Positions 1 through 7,876 of a DNA stretch of 64,000 nucleotides are shown here, piece after piece. Below the pieces are notes generated by a model, which worked only from the letters and a program-made list of their open reading frames with translations, was not told the origin of the DNA and searched no databases. The stretch covers positions 1,178,001-1,242,000 of the forward strand of contig NZ_CP032819.1 in the NCBI RefSeq assembly GCF_003991565.1, written 5' to 3'. The DNA is from Butyricimonas faecalis (lineage in GTDB: Bacteria; Bacteroidota; Bacteroidia; Bacteroidales; Marinifilaceae). The stretch's first letter is position 1, and each line of letters begins with the position of its first letter. A program made the translations under genes and the position numbers.

Positions 1-154
1 GCAAAGCAACCGTGGTGAGCATGGCCCACACGAAGGTCATTGTCTTAAAATACCCGTCACTTGCCGCCAACAGAGAACCTAGTAATACACCCGATAGGGA
101 TAAAGGTAATGTTCTTAACCGAAAACTCGTGATATATGCCCGAACTTTAGACAT
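1..154 (-). CDS. menA: 1,4-dihydroxy-2-naphthoate octaprenyltransferase, N-terminal part (runs off the left edge)
   Basis: The first 51 residues of a membrane protein are visible. After a short basic start they contain FRLRTLPLSLSGVLLGS, which matches the opening of MenA-type UbiA prenyltransferases (an arginine, R-T-L-P, then a small-residue first membrane helix). MenA attaches the polyprenyl tail to dihydroxynaphthoate in the inner membrane during menaquinone synthesis, the expected quinone for an anaerobic Bacteroidota. The catalytic DxxxD motifs lie outside the window, so the call rests on the N-terminus alone; another UbiA-family enzyme is possible. The start ATG at 152-154 is the first in frame. 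The upstream spacer to cvfB holds a GC-rich palindromic repeat. Confidence 0.7.
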   Translation of the reverse strand, partial: MSKVRAYITSFRLRTLPLSLSGVLLGSLLAASDGYFKTMTFVWAMLTTVAL

Positions 155-189
155 TTTCTATTACTTAAATCTATTTTTAGCTTTTCAAC

Positions 190-226
190 TACCCCCTCTA
201 ACTCCCCCTTACACAGGGGGAGAATA
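190..226. repeat. GC-rich palindromic intergenic repeat, copy 1
   Basis: CTCCCCC (202-208) and GGGGGAG (216-222) form a perfect 7-bp stem around TTACACA, preceded by ACCCCCTCTAA. A related element occurs in inverted orientation at 25479-25514, with the same loop letters and the same C-rich left flank. Two related copies in separate intergenic regions suggest a dispersed REP-like family. Confidence 0.6.
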
Positions 227-259
227 CGCTGCATGAAAACACTGGAGGTAATTTTTAAT

Positions 260-1099
260 TTATTTTTTCAATTTCAGTTCTTTCTCCTCGATAATCACCT
301 TGTGCTGTTTGAATAAGCCGCCAACCGTCTTTTTGTAATTCTTTTTGCTACACCCAAAAAGACGGTATATTTCATCCGGGTTACTCTTATCCGATACGGC
401 TAAAGAGCCCCCGTTCTCTTCCAGCTTTTTCAATATCAAGGCTGCAAGACGATCAATTTGTTCATGACCATCATTCTTTTGTAGAATACAATCGATTTTC
501 CCGTCTTCCCGAATCGTCTTAATGTAACCGGTCAAGTGTTGGCCAATGGATATGGGTTGAAATATCTCGTTACGATAGATAATAGCCTCGTGGCTGTTAT
601 TAACGATGACACTATACCCTAAATCCGTACGCCGGGCAACGATTAACTCAACCTCCTGTCCCAGTTTGTAATCTGCCGGGGTTTTATCGAGGAAACGATT
701 TAACCTCGTGGAAGCGACAATTCGGTCTGTCGTTTTGTCCACATAGACATAAACCAGGTATTCACGTCCCACCACCATCTCTTCCCGTTGTTCCCGGAAA
801 GGAACCAGCAAATCCTTACGCAATCCCCAGTCCAGAAAGGCACCCACTCGACTCGTTCCCACCACTTTCATCAAAGCAAAATCACCCACGACAGCCTTAG
901 GTATTGTCATCGTGGCAATCACCCGATCTTCCGAGTCAAAATAAATGAAAACATTTAATTCGTCACCTTCCTTACATTCGGCCGGAGCTGTTTCTTTGGG
1001 TAACAAAATCTCCCCCCAATACTCTCCTCCATCCAAATAAACACCAAAATCCACGATCTTAACGACCTTCAATATGTTGTATTCGCCTAACTTTATCAT
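260..1099 (-). CDS. cvfB: CvfB/YitL-like S1-domain RNA-binding protein
   Basis: This 279-residue protein opens with an S1-like beta-barrel segment (GEYNILKVVKIVDFGVYLD), followed by a second S1 module near residues 70-140 (FALMKVVGTSRVGAFLDWGLRKDLLVP) and a third near 145-210, then a winged-helix-like C-terminus (DEIYRLFGCSKKNYKKTVGGLFKQ). This order is that of CvfB (conserved virulence factor B, YitL), a cytoplasmic RNA-binding family linked to post-transcriptional control in Firmicutes. The RNA targets in Bacteroidota are not known to me. Length fits the family (about 280-300). It ends 105 bp upstream of menA, and a clean -7 box lies just upstream, so it starts its own transcript. Confidence 0.75.
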   Translation of the reverse strand: MIKLGEYNILKVVKIVDFGVYLDGGEYWGEILLPKETAPAECKEGDELNVFIYFDSEDRVIATMTIPKAVVGDFALMKVVGTSRVGAFLDWGLRKDLLVPFREQREEMVVGREYLVYVYVDKTTDRIVASTRLNRFLDKTPADYKLGQEVELIVARRTDLGYSVIVNNSHEAIIYRNEIFQPISIGQHLTGYIKTIREDGKIDCILQKNDGHEQIDRLAALILKKLEENGGSLAVSDKSNPDEIYRLFGCSKKNYKKTVGGLFKQHKVIIEEKELKLKK

Positions 1100-1116
1100 A
1101 TTCTGTTATTTTGATG

Positions 1117-1124
1117 CAAAGATA
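1117..1124 (-). promoter_or_regulatory. -7 promoter box of the cvfB-like gene
   Basis: The minus strand reads TATCTTTG, a perfect match to the Bacteroidota TAnnTTTG element, 18 bp upstream of the start codon. It predicts a very short leader. No clear -33 element is seen. Confidence 0.6.
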
Positions 1125-1153
1125 GGAATAATTTTAGATTTAAAATCACTACA

Positions 1154-4100
1154 TCATTTAAAAGCTTTCTCCGATAATCCCGGTCCATTTAACTTCAACT
1201 GATCAAAATACTCCGGTACCGGACGGCCCATTAATTTATCAACATAGATTTTAGCCAGATATTGAGATAACATGAAACCATGTCCCCGCATACCGACAAA
1301 CAGACCTAACTCGGGATCAACGATATAGCGAGGCTCCGTGTAATAACCTGACCACGTGGCTTGTATACTTACTCCCGCCAACTCGGGCACCCAATCCACG
1401 AAGAATTCACTGACAATTTCCATGAACTCCTTCGTATTCAAGATCAAATTTTTATCCGTCCTCAACGCATCCACCCGCGGAGAAGCACAACCGATAATCT
1501 GTCCTGTGTGGAGTAGTTGTTGCCCATAAACAGCGGAGAACCCTTTATATTCCTGCCGATCTATCAACATATCCAAACTATCACCGTTTTTTCCCAGCAT
1601 AGGTAAACGACGAGTGATAAACGCCTGATGGCGTACCGGGTACAATCCTGCATGAATTCCCAATCCCTCGCATATCTTTCCAGCCCCGGCTCCCAAGGCA
1701 TTCACGAATATCTCCGTACGGAATTCTACGTATTTCTTATCATGTGTCAATACTAATATACTATATGTCGATCCCTCTTTCATTACTTCCAGCACCTTGC
1801 AATCTTCCACGATCCGTCCCCCGGCTGAAACACCCATATTACGAATTAAATCAACCACTTTACCGGGTGTTGCCTGCCAGCAATCATTGGTAATCAAAGC
1901 TCCCAAGTAACGCTTGGACTTCGTGCTGAAATAAGGAGAAATCTCCTTGTGGAAGTTCTTCGGGTCAACCATAAAAGCATCCGACCACGCACGACTTGCA
2001 TCCAAAGCATTAAACGTGGATTCATCATGAGCCAAATTAATATAGCGTGTCGTCTTGTAATCAATATTTGATATTTTCTGTAATTCTTTAAATATGGCAT
2101 GATTATGCTCTGCAATTTCAGCTAGCTCCGGTAAAGAGAAGGCCGTACGACCTCCCCCGATATTTCTCCAAGAAGAACCTCTATCCGCGTTCACCAGCAC
2201 AGGATTCAAACCGGCATCAGACATATAGCGGAACAAAGCACTTCCGGCAATACCCCCTCCGGCGATCAATGCCCCAATCTCAATCTTCTTAAAATCTGTC
2301 CGATTAGCCACTCGATGTTCGTCGCCCCGTTTCGGCGGGTACAATTCACCCAAATTCAACTGGTTAGACAAAGGTGCTCTAGGCGTAGCATCACCCACGA
2401 TCTCGATTCCTTTCGCACGCAAAGCTAATTTCAATCGAGGAATACAACGTTTACCCCGACAAGGTCCCATCCCCAAGCGGGTTGTATGTTTTATCTCGTC
2501 AATCGAGATAAAGGTACGATCACCCACGACTTTCAGGACATCATCTAAAGTAACATCATCACAATGACAAATAAACGTGGCTCCCGGCTGATCTTTCAAC
2601 AACGGTTCCAAATCCAACGGTTCGGGATAGTTCTCCTTCACCACGAAACCTCTCACCTTCACTAAATCTTCCCCATGAACATTCAAGGCTTTCACTCGAG
2701 CAATATTCGTTTTATTCGGCTTATGCAGCACCTTTTCGATAAGCCCCTCTCCCAATCTTTCTCCATAGTTATTCACCAAGTAAACTACCTCTTTCTCATT
2801 TACCTCGTATTCTATCGGCAGAAACAAGTTGTCTTTCCGCAAATCATAACCGAAGATAGCCAATCCCGGACATTGGTAGACACACTCCATACACCCGATA
2901 CATTTATCGTAATCCACGTGAGGCACAGTAGAAGTCGAACTTTTGGTTATAGCCCCGTGAGGACAGGCAAAAGAACAGGGGTTACATGCAAAACCATATA
3001 AACAATCCATTTGCACAAATCCCCGTTTATGCATACGCTCCGCTTCCGGCAAACAGGGTGTTTCTAGAATCCGAACCGGATGTTGTTGCGAATCAATATA
3101 TTCTTTAGAAACGACCAAATAATCATCATAAGTCACCCTAGCCCCTAAATCCATCAATATCTCAATGGCCGTCTGCTTTCCACGCAACACGGCACTCGTT
3201 CCCTCTCCTATTCTCACGGCATCACCTGCGGCATAACAATGATCTCCAAAGACAGCCTTCCCTTTCATCAACAATTGATTATCAGGTATTAATCCCGTAC
3301 ATATATTGATAACATCTATCCCATTCAATATTCTTTCTGTACCGGGGATCGATTTAAAGTTCTCACACTCGGCAATAACCGCTCCTGTGATGCCCGTGTG
3401 ATCAGCATTCGGAATCGCTTTCAATAACACGTGAGATGTCATGATCGGTATTGCCAAACGACGAACCCGGTTGGCTTGTACAGGAAAACCTCCTTCTTTA
3501 GGCATACCCTCAATAATCGCCTTCACGTGGGCTCCAGCCTGCATCAACTGGTAGGAGGTCAGATAACCGATATTTCCGGCCCCCACGGTCAAGACGTTTT
3601 TCCCTAACAACGTGAGTTCGTTATTCATCATTTTCTGAACGACAGCCGCCGTGTACACCCCGGGTAGATCATCGTTTTCGAAGGCTGGCATGAAGGGTAC
3701 GGCACCCGTGGCCACAACCAGATAATCAGCATCCACGAAAAACACGGTATCTGTTTCCAAATTTTTCACGGCCACTCGTTTTCCCTCCAGAATATCCCAA
3801 ACGGTAGAATTCAGATAAATCCCCTCCATATTCTCCTCTGCCAATGTTTTGGCAATATCAAATCCACGCATTCCACCGAAACGTTTTTCTTTCTCAAAAA
3901 AGAAAAACTGGTGGGTCTGCATATTAAACTGTCCGCCAATTTTATCATTATTATCAATAACAATATTATCTATGCCATACTTCTCGAACTCTTCCCGTAC
4001 GGCTAATCCTGCTGGCCCAGCACCCACGATTACCACCGTGGTACGAAGTACTTTCCGGATATCAATCCGGTGTTCAGCGTGTTGTTCAGCCATTTTCCCT

Positions 4101-4333
4101 TGGGCGAACTCCCGTACCTCTTTCACACCATCCACTTTTGTCACGCAAATGCGCCGTACTTTACCATCCACCAGCATCTCACAGGCCCCACACTTCCCGA
4201 TACCGCAAGCCAGAGAACGCCCCCGACCATCCAGACTGTGACTATGCACAGGGTATCCGGCTTGATGTAAAGCCGACGCAATAGTAAAACCTTTTTCTCC
4301 GTCGATTTGTTTCCCGTTAAAAGTGAAAATCAC
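1154..4333 (-). CDS. Fused 2Fe-2S / FAD-NAD / 4Fe-4S / BFD / FAD amine-oxidase-type oxidoreductase (HcnABC-like fusion)
   Basis: In one 1059-residue chain: a 2Fe-2S domain (residues about 1-80, Cys43, Cys48, Cys51, Cys63); an FAD/NAD disulfide-oxidoreductase-like domain with a dinucleotide motif VIVGAGPAGLA near 100; cysteine clusters for 4Fe-4S centres (FACNPCSFACPHG, then CIGCMECVYQCP); a BFD-type 2Fe-2S segment (CHCDD...GPCRGKRC); and a C-terminal DAO-type flavin domain starting LIAGGGIAGSALF. Separate HcnA, HcnB and HcnC subunits, and the related octopine/nopaline oxidases and dye-linked proline or sarcosine enzymes, carry the same modules. By family logic the DAO domain would oxidise a C-N bond and pass electrons through the iron-sulfur centres. 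The substrate cannot be read from sequence. There are no operon partners; it stands alone between cvfB and a small hypothetical gene. Confidence 0.7.
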   Translation of the reverse strand: MIFTFNGKQIDGEKGFTIASALHQAGYPVHSHSLDGRGRSLACGIGKCGACEMLVDGKVRRICVTKVDGVKEVREFAQGKMAEQHAEHRIDIRKVLRTTVVIVGAGPAGLAVREEFEKYGIDNIVIDNNDKIGGQFNMQTHQFFFFEKEKRFGGMRGFDIAKTLAEENMEGIYLNSTVWDILEGKRVAVKNLETDTVFFVDADYLVVATGAVPFMPAFENDDLPGVYTAAVVQKMMNNELTLLGKNVLTVGAGNIGYLTSYQLMQAGAHVKAIIEGMPKEGGFPVQANRVRRLAIPIMTSHVLLKAIPNADHTGITGAVIAECENFKSIPGTERILNGIDVINICTGLIPDNQLLMKGKAVFGDHCYAAGDAVRIGEGTSAVLRGKQTAIEILMDLGARVTYDDYLVVSKEYIDSQQHPVRILETPCLPEAERMHKRGFVQMDCLYGFACNPCSFACPHGAITKSSTSTVPHVDYDKCIGCMECVYQCPGLAIFGYDLRKDNLFLPIEYEVNEKEVVYLVNNYGERLGEGLIEKVLHKPNKTNIARVKALNVHGEDLVKVRGFVVKENYPEPLDLEPLLKDQPGATFICHCDDVTLDDVLKVVGDRTFISIDEIKHTTRLGMGPCRGKRCIPRLKLALRAKGIEIVGDATPRAPLSNQLNLGELYPPKRGDEHRVANRTDFKKIEIGALIAGGGIAGSALFRYMSDAGLNPVLVNADRGSSWRNIGGGRTAFSLPELAEIAEHNHAIFKELQKISNIDYKTTRYINLAHDESTFNALDASRAWSDAFMVDPKNFHKEISPYFSTKSKRYLGALITNDCWQATPGKVVDLIRNMGVSAGGRIVEDCKVLEVMKEGSTYSILVLTHDKKYVEFRTEIFVNALGAGAGKICEGLGIHAGLYPVRHQAFITRRLPMLGKNGDSLDMLIDRQEYKGFSAVYGQQLLHTGQIIGCASPRVDALRTDKNLILNTKEFMEIVSEFFVDWVPELAGVSIQATWSGYYTEPRYIVDPELGLFVGMRGHGFMLSQYLAKIYVDKLMGRPVPEYFDQLKLNGPGLSEKAFK

Positions 4334-4448
4334 TTTATCTCGTTTCGGAACATCTAGAATCGGGTGCGCATTAATCTTCGATATAAGTTATATATTTATT
4401 AATTAGGTTATTAGATTCTTTTGCAATATAACCGATCCGAGACAAAAA

Positions 4449-4470
4449 AAAGCTGACAAAAGTCAGCTTT
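4449..4470 (-). terminator. Rho-independent terminator after the 141-residue hypothetical gene
   Basis: A 9-bp perfect stem, AAAGCTGAC (4449-4457) with GTCAGCTTT (4462-4470), has a 4-nt loop and is followed on the minus strand by a run of T. It lies 24 bp past the stop of the gene ending at 4495 and separates it from the oxidoreductase gene. Confidence 0.85.
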
Positions 4471-4494
4471 CAAGGTTTATCGTTTTTTTAACAT

Positions 4495-4920
4495 TCAATT
4501 CTTTTCCCTCGTGAAGGTGAATTTCCCCTCGATCCCCTGGCCATCCTTACTCACCCCAATGATCGTATCGTCATCTACCAAGATGCCAAACCAACTATCC
4601 AACTCGTACTCTATCTCATGTTCGGAATGAATAATATCAAACTCCTCGGCATCCAATTTTACCTTGTGTTCTTCAAGCCTTCCCACTAAAAACTCCTGCA
4701 ACATATATCCATCCTCTCCATCAAGTTTATCCGTAAAAATAATTCTCCCTGATAAATCATTCCCTTCCTGCTTCAGGAATAATTCACCCTCGGCCACCCC
4801 GTAGCCATAATCCTCTTTATATTTCCATTTACCTGTTAAATCCACCTTGCTAATTTTAGATTTTAGATTCCAACCACTCATTAATTTTAGATTTCTATCC
4901 ACGAAATACTCGTTTTTCAA
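4495..4920 (-). CDS. Hypothetical small acidic beta-rich protein
   Basis: I do not recognise this 141-residue protein. Its core (from about residue 27, DLTGKWKYKEDYGYG, to the end) has alternating hydrophobic and charged residues with glycine turns, as in small lipocalin-like or calycin beta barrels (TGxW start, L.G.I.F, W.G.L, G.FTFTR). No signal peptide is seen. The first 26 codons read through heptameric A/T-rich repeat DNA like that in many nearby spacers (LKSKISK comes from this repeat), so the real start may be Met15 or a later codon. It is followed by a strong terminator and preceded by 47 bp of the same repeat, with mazG upstream on the same strand. Confidence 0.6.
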   Translation of the reverse strand: MKNEYFVDRNLKLMSGWNLKSKISKVDLTGKWKYKEDYGYGVAEGELFLKQEGNDLSGRIIFTDKLDGEDGYMLQEFLVGRLEEHKVKLDAEEFDIIHSEHEIEYELDSWFGILVDDDTIIGVSKDGQGIEGKFTFTREKN

Positions 4921-4953
4921 TCATAAATCGTAATTCATAAATCATAAATTAAT
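4919..4953. repeat. Heptameric A/T-rich spacer repeat
   Basis: AATCATA, AATCGTA, ATTCATA and AATCATA follow one another with a 7-bp step. The unit is the reverse complement of TATGATT, found in the 12745-12821 tract. An almost identical run is at 24060-24093. Confidence 0.7.
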
Positions 4954-4967
4954 ACATTTTTTTCATG

Positions 4968-5759
4968 CTAAGCTTTTTCCATTGCTTTTGCCTCATTCCA
5001 ATATTCGTCCATTTCCTCCAAAGTCATTTCCGAGAGTTTACGATTTGTTTCATGGGCTTTTTCTTCCACGTAAGAAAAACGACGAATAAATTTCTTGTTG
5101 GACTTTTCCAAGGCATTTTCCGGATTTATACCGTATAGCCTTGCCGCATTAATCATGGCAAACATGAAATCACCGAATTCTTCTTCCATACGCATCTGAT
5201 CCTTCCGGGCAACCTCAACTTCCAATTCTCCTAACTCCTCCCGTACTTTTTGCCACACATCCTCTTTCTGTTTCCAATCAAACCCAATTCCTCTCACCTT
5301 ATCTTGAATGCGGTATGCTTTCACTAAAGCCGGAAGAGTATCCGGAACTCCTTCCAGAACTTTATTATGACGTCCCTTCTCTTTCAACTTTAATTGTTCC
5401 CAATTACGCAACACGTCATTCTCGTCCTCGACCTTCACCTCCCCGTAAATATGCGGGTGACGATAACGCAACTTGGCACAGATCTCGTTCAATACATCTG
5501 TCATATCAAATTGTTCCTGTTCCTTTCCGATCAATGCATAAAACACGATATGCATGATCAGATCTCCCAACTCCTTTTTCACCTCCTGCATATCATTTTT
5601 CAGAATTGCATCTCCCAATTCATAGACTTCTTCCACGGACAACGTCCGCAAAGACTCCATCGTCTGTTTATGATCCCAAGGACACTTTTCCCTCAAGGTT
5701 TCCATTATATCCAAGAGCTCGGCAAAAGCTTCTTTCTGTTTTGTAAAATCTTTCTCCAT
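4968..5759 (-). CDS. mazG: Nucleoside triphosphate pyrophosphohydrolase MazG
   Basis: MazG hydrolyses (d)NTPs to monophosphates and pyrophosphate and is thought to clear aberrant nucleotides and modulate ppGpp levels. The 263 residues match the two-domain form. The first domain has LREKCPWDHKQT and the metal-binding helix SVEEVYELGDAI, then ELGDLIMHIVFYA. The second repeats the pattern (REELGELEVEV, EEEFGDFMFAMINAARL), where the glutamate and aspartate residues bind magnesium. The C-terminus (KFIRRFSYVE) is typical. It is transcribed away from phoH; the divergent spacer is only about 100 bp. Confidence 0.93.
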   Translation of the reverse strand: MEKDFTKQKEAFAELLDIMETLREKCPWDHKQTMESLRTLSVEEVYELGDAILKNDMQEVKKELGDLIMHIVFYALIGKEQEQFDMTDVLNEICAKLRYRHPHIYGEVKVEDENDVLRNWEQLKLKEKGRHNKVLEGVPDTLPALVKAYRIQDKVRGIGFDWKQKEDVWQKVREELGELEVEVARKDQMRMEEEFGDFMFAMINAARLYGINPENALEKSNKKFIRRFSYVEEKAHETNRKLSEMTLEEMDEYWNEAKAMEKA

Positions 5760-5821
5760 AACAAACTCTACTCTCGTGAAAAATTTTCAATTCCCAACTT
5801 TCAATTTTCAATTGTTTTCCC

Positions 5822-5829
5822 TACTTTGC
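5822..5829 (+). promoter_or_regulatory. Probable -7 box of phoH-purC
   Basis: TACTTTGC lies 33 bp upstream of the likely phoH ATG. It matches the Bacteroidota -7 element apart from one missing spacer base. It lies within the longer upstream open frame, which supports the later start chosen for phoH. Confidence 0.4.
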
Positions 5830-5862
5830 ACCTGCAAAAATAAGGCTTTTATTTTAAGTTTC

Positions 5863-6810
5863 ATGATAGAGAGAAGAATAAGTATTGGAAACATTGATCC
5901 TATTGACTTTTACGGCATTAACAATGCAAAATTCATCACGTTGAAAGAATTTTTCCCCAAGTTAAAAATCACTGCCAGGGGCGATGAGATCATTATTCAA
6001 GGAGAAGAAAGCGACATTGATGTCCTTGTTTCCAAAATTAATGCTCTTCTGGAACATTATAATAAATATAATATGCTCACGATCGCTAATCTGAAAAGAA
6101 TTATTCTGGAAGACGAGATCGTGGAAGACCCCGAGGACCCGGCCTCAATCATTGTTTTCGGGAACAATGGGAAAATCATACGGGCTAGAACGCCGAACCA
6201 ACGTAAACTCGTCGATTTAGCAAGAATAAATGACCTTCTTTTTGCCACGGGGCCCGCAGGTTCCGGTAAAACCTACACGGCAATTGCTCTAGCGGTTAAA
6301 GCATTACGCAACAAAGAGGTCAAACGAATCATTCTAAGTCGTCCGGCTGTAGAGGCCGGCGAAAGCCTCGGATTTCTGCCCGGGGATATGAAAGAGAAAG
6401 TTGACCCTTACTTACAGCCTTTGTACGATGCGCTTTCTGACATGATTCCTTCAAAAAAATTGAGTGAATACCTCGAAACGGAAATCATTCAAATTGCCCC
6501 CTTGGCATACATGAGAGGACGGACGCTTAATGATGCATTCGTGATTCTTGATGAAGCTCAAAACACAACGAGAAATCAGTTAAAGATGTTCCTAACCCGC
6601 ATGGGTGTTAACGCTAAATTCGTGATCACCGGGGATATGAGCCAAATTGACCTTCCCAAACAAAGTGATTCCGGATTAATTCATGCCTTCAAATTGCTAC
6701 ATCATATAAAAGGCATTGCATTTGTCGAATTCGACAACAGCGACATCGTTCGCCACAGGTTGGTGAAAGAGATTGTAAACGCTTACAACAACGAAGAAAA
6801 AACTAAATAA
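5863..6810 (+). CDS. phoH: PhoH family ATPase
   Basis: PhoH/YbeZ is a cytoplasmic ATPase related to superfamily 1 helicases, usually tied to RNA metabolism with YbeY. Here it has a KH-like N-terminal part, Walker A GPAGSGKT and Walker B VILDEAQN, with TRMGVNAKFVITGD and SGLIHA further on. From the ATG at 5863 the protein has 315 residues, the usual size. The frame stays open upstream to 5776, but the added residues (FQFPTFNFQL) come from repeat-like spacer DNA that also holds the promoter box, so the internal ATG is preferred. purC follows after 21 bp, so the two are probably co-transcribed. Confidence 0.93.
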   Translation: MIERRISIGNIDPIDFYGINNAKFITLKEFFPKLKITARGDEIIIQGEESDIDVLVSKINALLEHYNKYNMLTIANLKRIILEDEIVEDPEDPASIIVFGNNGKIIRARTPNQRKLVDLARINDLLFATGPAGSGKTYTAIALAVKALRNKEVKRIILSRPAVEAGESLGFLPGDMKEKVDPYLQPLYDALSDMIPSKKLSEYLETEIIQIAPLAYMRGRTLNDAFVILDEAQNTTRNQLKMFLTRMGVNAKFVITGDMSQIDLPKQSDSGLIHAFKLLHHIKGIAFVEFDNSDIVRHRLVKEIVNAYNNEEKTK

Positions 6811-6831
6811 CGGATATTTAAAGCAAATAAC

Positions 6832-7782
6832 ATGGAAGCGATTGTAAAAACAAATTTCAAATTCCCGGGACAGAAAGATGAATACGTCGGTAAGGTACGC
6901 GACGTGTATAACATCAATGACGAATACCTCGTTATGTTGGTATCCGACAGAATTTCCGCTTTCGACGTGGTACTCCCGAAAGGAATACCTTACAAAGGAC
7001 AAATATTGAACCAAATTGCCGCTAAATTCTTGGACGCAACTTCTGATATCGTTCCGAACTGGAAAATAGCAACACCCGATCCGATGGTAACCGTTGGTCA
7101 CAAATGCGAACCGTTCAAAGTAGAAATGGTTATTCGCGGTTATCTGGCCGGAAGTGCATGGAGAGAATATAAAGCAGGAAAGAGAACTCTTTGCGGGTTA
7201 CCTTTACCGGAAGGGATGGTTGAAAACCAAAAATTCCCAACCCCACTCATAACCCCCACCACCAAAGCGATGGAAGGACACGATGAAAATATCTCTAAGG
7301 AAGAGATCATCTCTTCAGGGTTAATAAGTAAAGAAGACTACGAAACCATTGAGAAATATACGCTTGCCCTATTCCAAAGAGGAACAGAAATTGCAGCCAA
7401 AATGGGATTAATTCTAGTAGATACGAAATACGAATTCGGAAAGAAAGATGGGAAGATCTATTTGATTGATGAAATCCACACCCCGGATTCTTCTCGCTAC
7501 TTCTATGCTGATGGTTATGAAGAACGCTTGGCTAAAGGAGAAAGACAACGTCAATTATCTAAAGAGTTCGTTCGCGAATGGTTAATGGAAAATGGATTCC
7601 AAGGAAAAGAAGGTCAAACCATTCCGGAAATGACCCCCGAAGTGGTAGCTAATATCACGAACCGTTATATAGAATTATACGAACATATCACGGGAACGAA
7701 ATTCGAGAAGGCCGATTGTACGAATATTCTTGAACGCATCGAGAAGAATGTGAATGAATGTTTGGCTAGCTTATCAAAATAA
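6832..7782 (+). CDS. purC: Phosphoribosylaminoimidazole-succinocarboxamide synthase
   Basis: PurC joins aspartate to CAIR with ATP in purine synthesis. The protein has 316 residues, the longer form common in Bacteroidota. It shows GKVRDVY near residue 20, [17 protein letters not shown], the conserved [17 protein letters not shown], and [14 protein letters not shown], which contribute to nucleotide and SAICAR binding. It begins 21 bp after phoH and needs no separate promoter. Its natural 3' end appears to have been altered: the next 1.9 kb is a group II intron, so the hairpin at 9717-9751, which could have ended purC transcripts too, is now far away. Confidence 0.96.
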   Translation: MEAIVKTNFKFPGQKDEYVGKVRDVYNINDEYLVMLVSDRISAFDVVLPKGIPYKGQILNQIAAKFLDATSDIVPNWKIATPDPMVTVGHKCEPFKVEMVIRGYLAGSAWREYKAGKRTLCGLPLPEGMVENQKFPTPLITPTTKAMEGHDENISKEEIISSGLISKEDYETIEKYTLALFQRGTEIAAKMGLILVDTKYEFGKKDGKIYLIDEIHTPDSSRYFYADGYEERLAKGERQRQLSKEFVREWLMENGFQGKEGQTIPEMTPEVVANITNRYIELYEHITGTKFEKADCTNILERIEKNVNECLASLSK

Positions 7783-7841
7783 TAATCGAGTAGGAGGAAA
7801 ACGAAGCAGTTTTCTTCCTACTTTCGTTTTCCGACCTCTCA

Positions 7842-7876
7842 CACCACCGTACGTGCGGTTCCGCATACGGCGGTTC
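7842..7876 (-). ncRNA. Group II intron domain V
   Basis: The minus strand folds as CCGCCGTATGCGG...CCGCACGTACGGTGG, the short conserved catalytic hairpin of group II introns, directly after the reverse transcriptase stop codon. It carries CCGC at its 5' strand, compatible with the CGC triad described for class C introns rather than AGC. Confidence 0.8.
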
